DNA of 64,000 nt from Candidatus Eiseniibacteriota bacterium (GTDB lineage Bacteria; Orphanbacterota; Orphanbacteria; Orphanbacterales; Orphanbacteraceae): contig JAJCZU010000003.1 of NCBI GenBank assembly GCA_029262235.1, positions 62,001-126,000 of the forward strand, given 5' to 3'. Under the pieces are notes generated by a model. It made no database searches. It saw only the letters and a program-made list of their open reading frames with translations, and had not been told where the DNA came from. Positions 8,955 through 17,573 of the stretch are shown here, piece after piece. Made by a program: the position numbers and the translations under genes. Each line of letters starts with the position of its first letter. Position 1 is the first letter of the stretch.

Positions 8955-9718
8955 GCGACCGCAACATCCGGCTCAAGGTGCGCGTCTGGCGGCAGAACGG
9001 CCCGAACGACAAGGGGCGTTTCGAAAGTCACGAACTCGCCGCGATCTCGCAGGGCATTTCGTTTCTCGAGATGCTGGATCTGCTGAACACGCAGCTCGCG
9101 CTCGAGGGAACCGAGCCGGTTGCATTCGACAGCGATTGTCGGGAAGGCATCTGCGGCTCCTGCAGCATGATGATCAACGGGATGGCGCACGGCCCCCAGA
9201 AGGGGACCACCGCCTGTCAGCTCCATATGCGTCATTTCGAAGACGGCGCGACGGTCACGATCGAGCCTTGGCGCGCGAAGGCGTTTCCCGTCATCAAGGA
9301 TCTCGTGGTCGACCGGGACGCGTTCGACCGCATCCAGCAGGCGGGCGGGTATGTCAGCGCCCGCACCGGTTCCGCGCCCGACGCCAACGCCATCCCGATC
9401 GGGAAAGAGGCCGCCGACGCCGCTTTCGACGCCGCAGCGTGTATCGGATGCGGCGCCTGTGTCGCGGCCTGTCCGAACGCTTCCGCCATGCTGTTCGTGT
9501 CGGCCCGGGTCGCGCAGTTCGCCCATCTGCCGCAGGGCCAGCCCGAGCGCTGGCGCCGTGTGCAGCGGATGGTCGCGCAGATGGACGAAGAAAAGTTCGG
9601 CGCCTGCACGAACGTGGGCGAATGCGAAGCCGCCTGCCCGAAGGAAATTTCCGTCAAAAACATCGCCCTCTTGAACCGCGACTACCTGCTCGCCCGCTTT
9701 ACGAAAGAACCCGTCTAA
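8951..9718 (+). CDS. sdhB: Succinate dehydrogenase / fumarate reductase iron-sulfur subunit
   Basis: 255-aa subunit that passes electrons from SdhA to SdhC. It has a [2Fe-2S] site ([10 protein letters not shown] plus a later Cys), a [4Fe-4S] site ([11 protein letters not shown]) and a third cluster site ([11 protein letters not shown]). The GTG start overlaps the sdhA stop as GTGA, so the frame open upstream is not part of the gene. Its form (CPNASAMLF) goes with the B-type anchor. Confidence 0.95.
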   Translation: MSDRNIRLKVRVWRQNGPNDKGRFESHELAAISQGISFLEMLDLLNTQLALEGTEPVAFDSDCREGICGSCSMMINGMAHGPQKGTTACQLHMRHFEDGATVTIEPWRAKAFPVIKDLVVDRDAFDRIQQAGGYVSARTGSAPDANAIPIGKEAADAAFDAAACIGCGACVAACPNASAMLFVSARVAQFAHLPQGQPERWRRVQRMVAQMDEEKFGACTNVGECEAACPKEISVKNIALLNRDYLLARFTKEPV

Positions 9719-9805
9719 ACCATTTTTTCTTGACTCGTCCCCGTGATTTGCGGTCATTTTAGCCGTAACGAAGCCGGGGAGGACTTTCCCAAGAGGAGAA
9801 TGATG

Positions 9806-11059
9806 ATGAAAAGGCCCATCCAGTTTCTGATTCCTGTACTCGCTCTGATGTTCGGCGCGGCGCCCGTCGCTGCCGGTGATCTCGAAACCGACATCGAAGT
9901 GCGCTGGCGCGCGTTCGGCGACAAGCGTTCGTTCAGCGAAAAGGCGAACGTAGCCGGCCACCAGGAGCTGCGCACGCGACTGTCGATGCTGTACGGCATG
10001 CACGGGAGCGCGCAGGCGAAGCTGACGGTCCAGGACTCGCGGATCCACGGCGCGCCGAGCTCCGGTAACACGATGGGTGACAGCAACCTGGGCGTCTACG
10101 AAGCGTATCTGATGCTGGACGAGGTCTTTTCCGACAACCTCGCGCTGCAGGCGGGGCGCTTCCCGCTCGACTACGGGAACGGCCGCGTACTGAGCGAGTT
10201 CGACTGGGACAACAACGGCCGTACCTGGGACGCCGTGCGCGCCACGCTCAGCAACGAGAAAGTGGCCGTGGATCTCTTTCAGGGGCGTCTCATGGAACGC
10301 AGCCTGAACCCGGCCGCCGGAGTCGACTCGCCGGATCGCGACCTCTTCGGACTCTATGTGATGTTTCTCGAGCAGATGGTCGACGTCTACTACCTGTTCG
10401 ACTATGACGGTGCCGTGATCGGCGAAGACCGGGCGCTGCGCCGCTCGACCGCCGGTGTCTATACCGGGCGCGATTTCGCCGACAAGTTCGACTACACCTT
10501 CAACGGCGCGTTCCAGTTCGGCGATGCGCATCCGTCGTCGATCGCCAAGACCGCGGCCGAAGAGAAGATCGATCTCGCCGCGTTCATGGTGAACTTCGAA
10601 ATCGGCGCGACGACCGAAATGGGCGACAGAAGCAACCGCGCCGCGCTCGGCATCGACTTCACCTCCGGCAACGATCCCGAAGAAGCCGACTACGGCGCGT
10701 ACGACAACCTCTATCATGACGCGCACAAGTTCAACGGCTGGATGGACATGGTTTCGACCGGATCCGCCGGCCTGATCGACCTCTACGTGCGCGACTGGTT
10801 CCGCCCGAACAGCGACTGGAAAGTCGGTGGCGATCTTCACTACTTCATGACGCACCAGGATTTCGTGAGCCGCGTCGACTCCGACGAAACTTCGAAGAAC
10901 GTCGGTCTCGAAGTCGATCTCTTCGCGAAGACTCAGGTTGTCGACAACGGAACCGTGGGCGTCATCGTGGGCGGGTTCTTCCCGACCGAAGACTATGCCG
11001 GCAAGAACGCCGACCCGGGTCTGTGGGGCTATTTTCAGGCGAGCGTCGATCTGCCGTAG
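9806..11059 (+). CDS. Outer-membrane porin-like beta barrel
   Basis: 417-aa exported protein with a clean signal peptide (cut after PVAAG) and then alternating amphipathic strands rich in Tyr, Asp and Gly to the C-terminus (GYFQASVDLP). Phrases such as LRTRLSMLYG, LQAGRFPLDYGNGR and TWDAVRATL match the alginate-export/AlgE-like porin group, whose members form outer-membrane channels; the actual solute is unknown. Three ATGs follow one another; the third was chosen because it lies 7 nt from AGGAG. It lies alone after sdhB, with a TTGACT at 9730 as a possible -35 box. Confidence 0.8.
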   Translation: MKRPIQFLIPVLALMFGAAPVAAGDLETDIEVRWRAFGDKRSFSEKANVAGHQELRTRLSMLYGMHGSAQAKLTVQDSRIHGAPSSGNTMGDSNLGVYEAYLMLDEVFSDNLALQAGRFPLDYGNGRVLSEFDWDNNGRTWDAVRATLSNEKVAVDLFQGRLMERSLNPAAGVDSPDRDLFGLYVMFLEQMVDVYYLFDYDGAVIGEDRALRRSTAGVYTGRDFADKFDYTFNGAFQFGDAHPSSIAKTAAEEKIDLAAFMVNFEIGATTEMGDRSNRAALGIDFTSGNDPEEADYGAYDNLYHDAHKFNGWMDMVSTGSAGLIDLYVRDWFRPNSDWKVGGDLHYFMTHQDFVSRVDSDETSKNVGLEVDLFAKTQVVDNGTVGVIVGGFFPTEDYAGKNADPGLWGYFQASVDLP

Positions 11060-11090
11060 GGAGCAGGACAGGAAAGACAATTGTGAACTG

Positions 11091-11171
11091 TGCGAAGGCC
11101 GGTTCCCTCGACCCCTCGCCCTGGCTGAACCAGCCAATGGGGCTCGGGGATCCGGGAACCGGCCTTTCGCA
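11091..11171. repeat. Palindromic intergenic repeat, copy B
   Basis: Arms AAGGCCGGTTCCC (11095-11107) and GGGAACCGGCCTT (11154-11166) are exact inverted repeats and extend with one bulge to TGCG/CGCA. The centre contains CCTGGC and GCCAATGGGGCTCGG. It begins 32 nt after the porin stop and could also end transcription. Confidence 0.75.
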
Positions 11172-11214
11172 CAGGCTCACGAATGTACTTGAGGTAAAGG
11201 GTAGTGGTGGCAGA

Positions 11215-11282
11215 TCGACGGGGTGCCGCCCGGCGAGGTTGGCGTGGCCAACGGGACTCGCGGGCTCCGAGGACCGGCCTTT
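11215..11282. repeat. Palindromic intergenic repeat, copy E
   Basis: A more diverged copy in the same orientation as B: GGCCAACGGGACTCGCGGG, then CTCCGAGGACCGGCCT. Only the right half is well kept. Confidence 0.55.
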
Positions 11283-11365
11283 TTGGTTCTCTGCCCTGCT
11301 GAGCGCGAGTGAAGACCGGCCTTTCGCGCATGCTCACGAATCGACGATCCCTTTTGCGCATTGGT

Positions 11366-12148
11366 CTACGTGATCTGTGCAAGCAAGCCGAGCGCCCATG
11401 GATCCTGCTTTTTTCTGCCGTTGCGCAGTGCGTGCTTCAGAATCCACTTCCTTTCCGGCGTCATTTCCGGCAGTGCCCATGCTTCGATCACTCTCCGCCC
11501 GATCTGCGGGTTGTCCTTCAGGATGTCGTTCAGATTGTTCGCTACTGATGTCTGAACGTATCGGGAAGGATCGTCCCTCAATTGTTCGAGTATCGGCAGA
11601 ATGAGTGACGGATCGTCGATGAAGACGTCCAGCTTCCTGGCCCAGGGGAGTCGAGGCCGAACACCCTCACTCGCGAGCCGACGGACGTGGCTGCTGGGAT
11701 GGCGGGCCCATTCGTTCATGACGGCGACAGTTCGCTCCGTATCCTGCACCAGAAACGGCCGGATTGCGTATTCTCCGGTGTTCCTCTTTGTAATCTCTTC
11801 GATGGCGCGCATGGAGAGTGCGAAGTGATTGTGTCCATATCGCTCGACATACGTTGCGATCGGCATGATCCAGTAGTAGTTCGTGAACATGCCCGTTTCT
11901 TCTTCGTTCTCGGGACCCAGAATCCGAAGCAGAACTGCCATTCCTTCCGTGAAACTTCCGCCGAGCCCTTCGTGCAGTTCTTCGGCAATGGCCGCCACGC
12001 GATCCTTGAGTTCCAGCGGCTTTACTCTTCGGGTGACGGCGGAGACGAAATCCGCTCCCGCAAAATCCGGGGACTGCTCCTGGATCTTTTCCGCCAGCAT
12101 GCCCGCCAGCTCCCCATCAAACCAGTACTTCAGCTTCTTGTAGGCCAT
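11366..12148 (-). CDS. AlkD-like DNA alkylation repair protein (HEAT-like repeats)
   Basis: 260-aa all-helical protein related to the AlkD/AlkC-like DNA glycosylases, which wrap damaged DNA with HEAT-like repeats and remove 3- or 7-alkylpurines. Recognisable are the repeats around VMNEWARHPSSHVRRLASEGVRPRLPW and the following VQTSVANNLNDILKDNP (about residues 155-225). The ATG has GGAG 8 nt upstream. Its 5' leader runs through a GGAGCGGAA-type tandem tract, which is unusual. Function in repair is inferred from the family. Confidence 0.8.
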   Translation of the reverse strand: MAYKKLKYWFDGELAGMLAEKIQEQSPDFAGADFVSAVTRRVKPLELKDRVAAIAEELHEGLGGSFTEGMAVLLRILGPENEEETGMFTNYYWIMPIATYVERYGHNHFALSMRAIEEITKRNTGEYAIRPFLVQDTERTVAVMNEWARHPSSHVRRLASEGVRPRLPWARKLDVFIDDPSLILPILEQLRDDPSRYVQTSVANNLNDILKDNPQIGRRVIEAWALPEMTPERKWILKHALRNGRKKQDPWALGLLAQIT

Positions 12149-12151
12149 CGC

Positions 12152-12290
12152 ACTTTCTCCACTTCCGCTCCGCTCTTTCCGCTCCGCTTCCTGTTCCGCT
12201 CCGCCTCCTGCTCCGCCTCTGCTCCGCCTCCGCTCCGCTTCCTGTTCCGCTCCGCTTCCTGTTCCGCTCCGCTCTTTCCTGTCGCTTCAA
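12152..12290. repeat. Tandem TTCCGCTCCGC-type tract
   Basis: About 140 bp of imperfect tandem units (TTCCGCTCCGC, CTTCCTG) on the plus strand, that is GGAGCGGAA units on the AlkD-like gene's leader. The tract offers many GGAG boxes just before that gene's start. Confidence 0.7.
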
Positions 12291-12307
12291 AGAAGATGAA
12301 AGAGAAA

Positions 12308-12399
12308 GCGCGAGGAGTTGCTTCCCGGATCCCGCGCGGCCTCCGTACTTGGCCAGTTTGGCCAGGACGCGCGGGTCGAGGGAAGCAACGACCTCGCGC
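12308..12399. repeat. Palindromic intergenic repeat, copy G
   Basis: Arms GCGCGAGG-A-GTTGCTTCCC (12308-12326) and GGGAAGCAAC-GA-CCTCGCGC (12380-12399) pair almost fully. Read on the minus strand the inside matches copy B at TTCCCTCGACCC, CCTGGC, GCCAA and GGATCCGGGAA. Confidence 0.65.
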
Positions 12400-12425
12400 C
12401 ACTTCTCTTTTCTTATTCCCAATCC

Positions 12426-13502
12426 CTAGTGGAAGTGAACCGAGTAAACCGGCGGCAGATAATTCCCCTGCCCTTCCCAGCTCTCGCCGCCGTCGGCTGA
12501 CACGAACAGATTCCCCGTCGTCGTTCCGAATGCGAGCTCATCGCCGTTGATGTCGAGTGCGTGACGGAAGGTGACGTCGTAGCAGTCCTTCTGGGGCAGC
12601 CCCTTGCGGTGCTCGGTCCATGTCTTGCCGTAGTCGTCGGTGCGGCAGACGACCATCTTCCCGTCGACCGCGATCCGGCATTCGTCGGACACGGCGGGGA
12701 CGACCCACGCGGTCTGCGGGCGTTCTTCGTGCACGGCGATCGCGAAGCCGAAGTTCGCGGTGCCGTCGGTCGTCACGTCGGCCCAGTTCATGCCGCCGTC
12801 CTGCGATACGAAGATCCCGCAATGGTTCTGCTGCCAGAGTGTGTCGAAGTCTGACTTTGCGGCCACGACGACGTGCGGGTCCTGGCCCACTTCGGAGGCA
12901 GGGTCCGGAAGAAAGTCGGCGCGGAGGCCCTTGTTGCGCGCCGCCCACGTCTTGCCCGCGTCGGTCGTTTCGAAAACGCCGGCGCAGCTGACGCCTACGA
13001 GCACGCGGTCGTGATTGCGCGGGTCGACCAGAATGGAATGGATCGCGGCCTGATCGCGTCCGCCGCCGAACCACCCCTTGCGGGTAGGATGTTCCCAGAG
13101 TGAGCGCACGAGTTCGAAACTCTCGCCGTCATTGTCGCTGCGAAAGAGTCCGCCCGGCTCGGTACCGAGATAGATGCGCCCCGGCTGATCGTTCGACCCG
13201 GTCGCGGCCACCCAGATCAGGCGCATGGTCGCGGCGGTGTCGTCGTTCACCATTTCGCCGTCGGGATACTTCGGCGATTCGATCTCCTCCCACGTTTTCC
13301 CGTCGTCGGTCGATCGGGAAAGCTTCTGCCCCCAGTGTCCGTGGTCGAGCAGCGCCCAGAGTCGTCCGGTGCGCTCGTCGAACAGCGTATTCTGGACGGG
13401 GATGCCGAGGTGCGACGAGCGTTTGAGCCGGTAGCCCGCGCCGTTCCGCTCGAAGATGAAAAGCCCCTTGCGGGTGCCGACGTACAGTTTCTTTTCAGGC
13501 AT
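12426..13502 (-). CDS. BNR-repeat beta-propeller protein (sialidase/VPS10-like)
   Basis: 358-aa protein with repeated Asp-box (BNR) motifs S-x-D-x-G-x-x-W: STDDGKTW, SDNDGESF, TTDAGKTW, SQDGGMNW, TDDYGKTW and SADGGESW, spaced 40-60 residues, which makes a six- or seven-blade propeller. The start has GAGGAG 6 nt upstream; no signal peptide, so it is probably cytoplasmic. The glycosidase residues of true sialidases cannot be made out. It is the second gene after a MoaD/ThiS-like protein, a pairing that suggests a joint role. Known relatives are annotated only as exo-alpha-sialidase-like or YCF48-like propellers. Confidence 0.82.
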   Translation of the reverse strand: MPEKKLYVGTRKGLFIFERNGAGYRLKRSSHLGIPVQNTLFDERTGRLWALLDHGHWGQKLSRSTDDGKTWEEIESPKYPDGEMVNDDTAATMRLIWVAATGSNDQPGRIYLGTEPGGLFRSDNDGESFELVRSLWEHPTRKGWFGGGRDQAAIHSILVDPRNHDRVLVGVSCAGVFETTDAGKTWAARNKGLRADFLPDPASEVGQDPHVVVAAKSDFDTLWQQNHCGIFVSQDGGMNWADVTTDGTANFGFAIAVHEERPQTAWVVPAVSDECRIAVDGKMVVCRTDDYGKTWTEHRKGLPQKDCYDVTFRHALDINGDELAFGTTTGNLFVSADGGESWEGQGNYLPPVYSVHFH

Positions 13503-13544
13503 GAAGATCTCCTCGCGCCGGCTTCGGATCGCCGGGCCGTCGGC

Positions 13545-13820
13545 TCATCCGCCGGAGAGCGCCTGCAGCACGTAGACGGAGTCGTCCGCCTGCACTTCGT
13601 CGCCGAGGCGCTTTCGGTCGCGTATGAGTTCGTTTCCGATGAAGATGTTCACGTGCTGGCGGAGGGCGCCCTGGTCGTCGACGATGTACGCGGCCAGGCC
13701 GGGAAACCGGTCATTCAGGCCGCTTACGATTTGCGCGACGGTGTTTCCCTCGACCTCGACGTTCTGCTCGAGATCAGGGAAGTAGCGCGAAAGATGTCGG
13801 GTGAATTGAACCCGCGCCAT
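13545..13820 (-). CDS. MoaD/ThiS family ubiquitin-like sulfur carrier
   Basis: 91-aa beta-grasp protein ending in ALSGG. The C-terminal Gly-Gly is where MoaD/ThiS proteins are adenylated and charged with sulfur as a thiocarboxylate. Sequence cues are HLSRYFPDLEQNVEVEG, LNDRFPGLAAYIVDDQG and VNIFIGNELIRD. No MoeB/ThiF, MoaE or ThiG gene lies nearby; instead a BNR-propeller gene follows after 42 nt on the same strand. It might serve molybdopterin, thiamine or another sulfur-transfer route, or protein modification; the window does not decide. Confidence 0.85.
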   Translation of the reverse strand: MARVQFTRHLSRYFPDLEQNVEVEGNTVAQIVSGLNDRFPGLAAYIVDDQGALRQHVNIFIGNELIRDRKRLGDEVQADDSVYVLQALSGG

Positions 13821-13870
13821 AGATCGGGGAATCCTCCGGGCATCGTGACATGGATTGAATCGGGCTGGTG

Positions 13871-15430
13871 CTAGCCCTGATTCTGATGCACGTCGCTCAG
13901 GAGATCCACGACTTTTTTGACCGGGCTGAAGGTCTCGGCCGGTACTTCGACAAACACCGTATTCCAGTTCGCCATCGCGCCGTTCCAGAGGCCGGGACGC
14001 TCGAGCGCCTTCAGCTCTTTGCCGTCCTTGGATTTGCGCGAGATGAAAACGGCGTTCGGGTCGATGTAATTTCGAAGCTGGAACGGATGGCCGAGGTAGT
14101 CGCGCACGCCGCAGACGAGATCGACCGGATTGAAGTGCGTGGCGCTGGCGAGTATGGCCTGCTGCTCGTCATCGTTCGGATCGATCTGAGCCGTCTCGAC
14201 GATCTGGATCGACTGCGAGCCGTCGCTTTCTGTCACCCAGAACGGACCGCCGCCCGGGTTCCCTTCGCTTCGCACCATGCCGCACACGCGGATCGGGCGC
14301 TGCAGTTTGTCGAGCAGGAACCGTCGCTTGCTGTCGTCACTCTCGAGCTCCGGCGGAACGACATTCAGGTCCGTCCTCATGAACTCGAGCGCTTCGTCGA
14401 GCAGAGACGTGTTCTCGATGCCGCCGGAGAGCTGCGTTACATAGTGAAACACGCGCTCCTGCAGCTTGACGAGATGCCCCGCGAGAAACCGCTTCCATTC
14501 GATGTACTGCGGCGTGAGCTGCAGCGGCGAAACGTTGTCGATGTTCTTGATGAAGACGAGGTCGCCATGCATGTCGTTCAGATTCTCGATCAGCGCCCCG
14601 TGCCCGCCCGGGCGGAAAAGCGGCGTGCCGTCCGCGTTTCGGAAGAGCGCGTTGTTCGCGTCAACGGCAATCGTGTCCGTTTCCGGCTTCTGCACGGAGA
14701 ATGAAGTATCGAACGTGACGTGCTGGGCGCGTAGGTGGTTCTGCGCGCGCTCGGTGATTTCCTGAAACAGCGGGAGATGCGCCGGGGAGACCGTGAAGTG
14801 GACATGGCACGTGCGATCGGCGTTGTTCGCATGAACGAGCGCCTCCTGCATGTGTTCTTCGATCGGCGTCCGTACTTCGCCGTCGTAGCGGTGAAACGGA
14901 ATGGCGCCCTTCGGCAGCGCGGCGTAGTTCAATGCGTCTTCGTTCAGGAGCGCGCCGAGAATCGATTTATAGTCGAACTGATCCGCCAGACGCGGGAGTT
15001 CACCGGAGAGGGCCTTGTCGAGATCGCCCGCGAAAGCGAACTGCGCTATCCCGTTCATGAAAGCGAGAAGATTCGAATCGTGTTCTTTGGCTTCGGTCGC
15101 GCCGCGCTCGATCTCTTCGCGCGTTTCGGTTTCGTCACGATGCAGAAACCAGAGCAGCGACTGGAACATGCGCGACGCCGCCCCGCTTGCGGGCACGAAC
15201 TTCTGGAAACGGTTGCCGGCGGCCGCGTAGTTGAAATGGAGAATGGCGTCGCTCTTATCTTTGTCGCCCAGAACCTGAATGCCGTCGTTCGGCAGGCACG
15301 CGCGGTCGAGCGCGGCGTACGGAGGCGGGTTCTTGAAGAGGTCGAGCTGGTACGCCGCGTCCGCTTCTGAAATACCGTGTTTTTCGATCGCTTCCAGGTC
15401 GTGTTGTTCCAAAATCATCGAAGTTTTCAC
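13871..15430 (-). CDS. DUF4301 family protein
   Basis: About 519-aa cytoplasmic protein. The N-terminal part reads like a nucleotidyltransferase fold, with FKNPPPYAALDRAC (about 33-46) and FVPASGAASRMFQSLL (about 78-93), which mark DUF4301, a family of unknown role related to sugar-phosphate nucleotidyltransferases. Later FRPGGHGALIENLNDM and VCGMVRSEGNPGGGPFWV are also typical. A GTG at 15430 was taken as start because GGGAGG lies 7 nt before it; the ATG at 15418 is the other option. It stands alone. Confidence 0.8.
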   Translation of the reverse strand: MKTSMILEQHDLEAIEKHGISEADAAYQLDLFKNPPPYAALDRACLPNDGIQVLGDKDKSDAILHFNYAAAGNRFQKFVPASGAASRMFQSLLWFLHRDETETREEIERGATEAKEHDSNLLAFMNGIAQFAFAGDLDKALSGELPRLADQFDYKSILGALLNEDALNYAALPKGAIPFHRYDGEVRTPIEEHMQEALVHANNADRTCHVHFTVSPAHLPLFQEITERAQNHLRAQHVTFDTSFSVQKPETDTIAVDANNALFRNADGTPLFRPGGHGALIENLNDMHGDLVFIKNIDNVSPLQLTPQYIEWKRFLAGHLVKLQERVFHYVTQLSGGIENTSLLDEALEFMRTDLNVVPPELESDDSKRRFLLDKLQRPIRVCGMVRSEGNPGGGPFWVTESDGSQSIQIVETAQIDPNDDEQQAILASATHFNPVDLVCGVRDYLGHPFQLRNYIDPNAVFISRKSKDGKELKALERPGLWNGAMANWNTVFVEVPAETFSPVKKVVDLLSDVHQNQG

Positions 15431-15520
15431 CGAATGGCCTCCCGAATTCGTACCGGACTCGCAGTCACTACTTCTTACGCAATCCATCGGGAGGTCGGAA
15501 AGCAGCCTTGAGTGAAGGAA

Positions 15521-16012
15521 TCAGTAAATATAGGGAAAGAATCTTTTTGCTGTTCTTGCGTACTCCGCATACTCGGGATGCTTCGCCACGAGCCTCGCTT
15601 CTTCATACCGGGACTTCCTGTCGAAGAACAATACGAGCAGCAGCCAGAGAGCGAAATGCGTAACGCTGCAGCGCCGGAGCGCGTAGGCGGAGCACGCGAG
15701 GAGAATGCCCGTATAGATCGGATGGCGCACGAGGGAATAGATCCCGTTCTGCACGATCCAGCTGTTCTCTCGGGGGGAGGGTAGCGGCGTTAAATTGCGA
15801 CTGAGATTGATGATACCACGAGTCATGACGTAGAGCCCAACCAGAAACAGCACGAACGCCGCGAGCTGGTACGCGTAGCGGACCGTGAACGGGAGGTCGC
15901 CGACCTCGTAGATAGGAAGGCCCGGCGCGAGAATAAAGACGAAAATGAGTACGAATTGCGCCGCGACCCAGGCTCGGTCACGATGGATCGATCCTGTTGA
16001 TTTGACTTCCAT
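15521..16012 (-). CDS. Isoprenylcysteine carboxyl methyltransferase (ICMT)-like membrane protein
   Basis: 163-aa membrane protein with four predicted helices and the C-terminal methyltransferase signature GIYSLVRHPIYTG (about 91-103) followed by EEARLVAKHPEYAEYARTAKRFFP. Bacterial members methylate lipids or unknown small membrane substrates with SAM; protein prenylation is not expected here. It is divergent from the aldo/keto reductase gene. Confidence 0.8.
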   Translation of the reverse strand: MEVKSTGSIHRDRAWVAAQFVLIFVFILAPGLPIYEVGDLPFTVRYAYQLAAFVLFLVGLYVMTRGIINLSRNLTPLPSPRENSWIVQNGIYSLVRHPIYTGILLACSAYALRRCSVTHFALWLLLVLFFDRKSRYEEARLVAKHPEYAEYARTAKRFFPYIY

Positions 16013-16086
16013 TCCGATTCGACCTTACGCTCGGGGCTGAGATACGATCACGGCATTCTACGCGACTCACAAGGAGCAGGCTTCTC

Positions 16087-17088
16087 ATGAAATATACACG
16101 GATGGGGACAACGGGCACGCAAGTTTCGCGGATCTGCATGGGCTGTATGACGTTCGGGAATCGCGACTGGGTGCCGTGGGTGCTGAGCGCGGAGGATGCC
16201 GGCCCGCATTTCGAGAAGGCGATCGAGCTCGGCATCAACTTCTTTGACACGGCGAACATCTATTCGAAGGGGATGAGCGAAGAGATCACGGGGAAGTGGC
16301 TCCGCAAGCTGCTGCCGAATCGCGAAGAGTATGTGCTCGCCACGAAAGTCTTCTTTCCCATGAGCGAGCGAAAGAACGACGGCGGACTTTCGCGCAAGCA
16401 CATCATCGCGCAGTGCGACGCGTCGCTCGAGAGAATGGGCGTCGACTACATCGACCTCTATCAGATTCACAGATGGGATCCCGACACGCCGCTTGACGAG
16501 ACGCTGGAAGCGCTCGATTCGCTCGTGCGGTCGGGCAAGGTGCGTCATCTGGGCGCGAGCAGCATGGCAGGATGGCAGTTCGCGAAAGCGCTCTTCGTCG
16601 CGGGCGTGAACGGCTGGCATCAGTTCGTCACGATGCAGAATCATTACAATCTGATCTATCGCGAAGAAGAGCGCGAGATGATTCCGCTGTGTAACGATCA
16701 GGGCGTCGGGCTCCTGCCGTGGTCGCCCCTTGCGCGCGGCTTTCTCGCCGGCACATGGAAGAAAGACGGCGGGCGCGAAACGACGCGCGCGAAATCCGAC
16801 GCGTTCGCCGAGAAAATGTACGGGCACGACAGCGACTGGAACGTGCTCGACGCGCTGCTCGCCGTCGCGAAGGCGCGTGGCGAGTCACCCGCCCGCGTGG
16901 CGCTTGCGTGGCTGCTTACGGTGCCTGCCGTGACGGCGCCGATCATCGGCGCGACGAAGATCGCACACCTCGAAGACCTGTGCCAGGCCGTCGATATCGA
17001 GCTCAGCGACGATGAGGTCGCGGCGCTCGAGAAGCCGTACCAGGCGAAGGAAATCCTCGGGCACCAGCAGCCGGGACCGCGGGAGTAG
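16087..17088 (+). CDS. Aldo/keto reductase
   Basis: 333-aa NADP(H)-dependent TIM-barrel oxidoreductase. The catalytic set is present: Asp and Tyr in FFDTANIYSKGMSEE, Lys in LATKVFF and His in YQIHRWDPDTP. The cofactor end is APIIGATKIAHLEDL. The form resembles the YghZ/Tas and PdxI-like branch that reduces small aldehydes and ketones; the substrate is not clear. AAGGAG lies 11 nt before the ATG. Confidence 0.9.
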   Translation: MKYTRMGTTGTQVSRICMGCMTFGNRDWVPWVLSAEDAGPHFEKAIELGINFFDTANIYSKGMSEEITGKWLRKLLPNREEYVLATKVFFPMSERKNDGGLSRKHIIAQCDASLERMGVDYIDLYQIHRWDPDTPLDETLEALDSLVRSGKVRHLGASSMAGWQFAKALFVAGVNGWHQFVTMQNHYNLIYREEEREMIPLCNDQGVGLLPWSPLARGFLAGTWKKDGGRETTRAKSDAFAEKMYGHDSDWNVLDALLAVAKARGESPARVALAWLLTVPAVTAPIIGATKIAHLEDLCQAVDIELSDDEVAALEKPYQAKEILGHQQPGPRE

Positions 17089-17199
17089 CATTTCTTCGCT
17101 GCGCGGGACAGGGCTGCGGGTATAGGATGGAGAGGAATCAGCGGGATCCGTCCGCCGCGGCCGGGGAATGTTCACGGTTTCCGAGAGGAGCTGCCGATC

Positions 17200-17571
17200 A
17201 TGGACCTCGCGCTTGACCTCGCCCTTGTACTGATCCTCGCCGTCAGCGTGGCCCACTCGTATCTCGGCGAGCGATACATTCTCGTTCGCCTGTTCTGCCG
17301 GGAGGACCTGCCCCGGATCTTCGGAAGCGCGAAGTTCACGAGGCGGACACTCCGGTTCGCGTGGCATATCACGTCGGTGGCATGGCTCGGGTTCGCGGCG
17401 GTGCTGTACCTGCTGGCGCACGGGCCGTCTACGCGAAGCGCGATCGGACTCGTCGTCGGCGTCACGTTTCTCGCAAACGGCGCCATCGCGCTCTTCGCGT
17501 CACGCGGGAAGCACCTGTCGTGGCCGGTCTTTTTCGCGATCGGGGTGCTGGCGATTCTGGCGACGCGGTAG
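17200..17571 (+). CDS. Small integral membrane protein
   Basis: 123-aa protein with four hydrophobic segments (about residues 3-19, 54-73, 78-97 and 105-121), an arginine-rich loop (FTRRTLRFAWH) between the first two, and no known signature. AGAGGAG lies 9 nt before the ATG. It follows the aldo/keto reductase by 111 bp and is tail-to-tail with the hydroxylase operon, 2 bp apart. Unknown function. Confidence 0.7.
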   Translation: MDLALDLALVLILAVSVAHSYLGERYILVRLFCREDLPRIFGSAKFTRRTLRFAWHITSVAWLGFAAVLYLLAHGPSTRSAIGLVVGVTFLANGAIALFASRGKHLSWPVFFAIGVLAILATR

Positions 17572-17573
17572 GG

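Larger units (their letters stand above)
11060..11365. other. 306-bp intergenic region filled by repeats
   Basis: Between the tail-to-tail porin and AlkD-like genes. It holds palindrome copies B and E and a direct repeat: CCGGCCTTTCGC-CA-GCTCACGAAT occurs at 11159-11185 and again at 11316-11341 with two to three mismatches. No coding frame here looks real. Confidence 0.6.

Noticed and set aside
8945-11137. 730-codon open frame on the minus strand
   Set aside because: Antisense to sdhB and the porin; no protein-like motif.
12152-12290. CRISPR-like array
   Set aside because: Units are short, imperfect and contiguous, without spacers of constant size; a simple tandem tract.
11687-12550. 287-codon open frame on the plus strand
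   Set aside because: Runs antisense through the AlkD-like gene and the repeat tract; the product is Ser/Arg low complexity.
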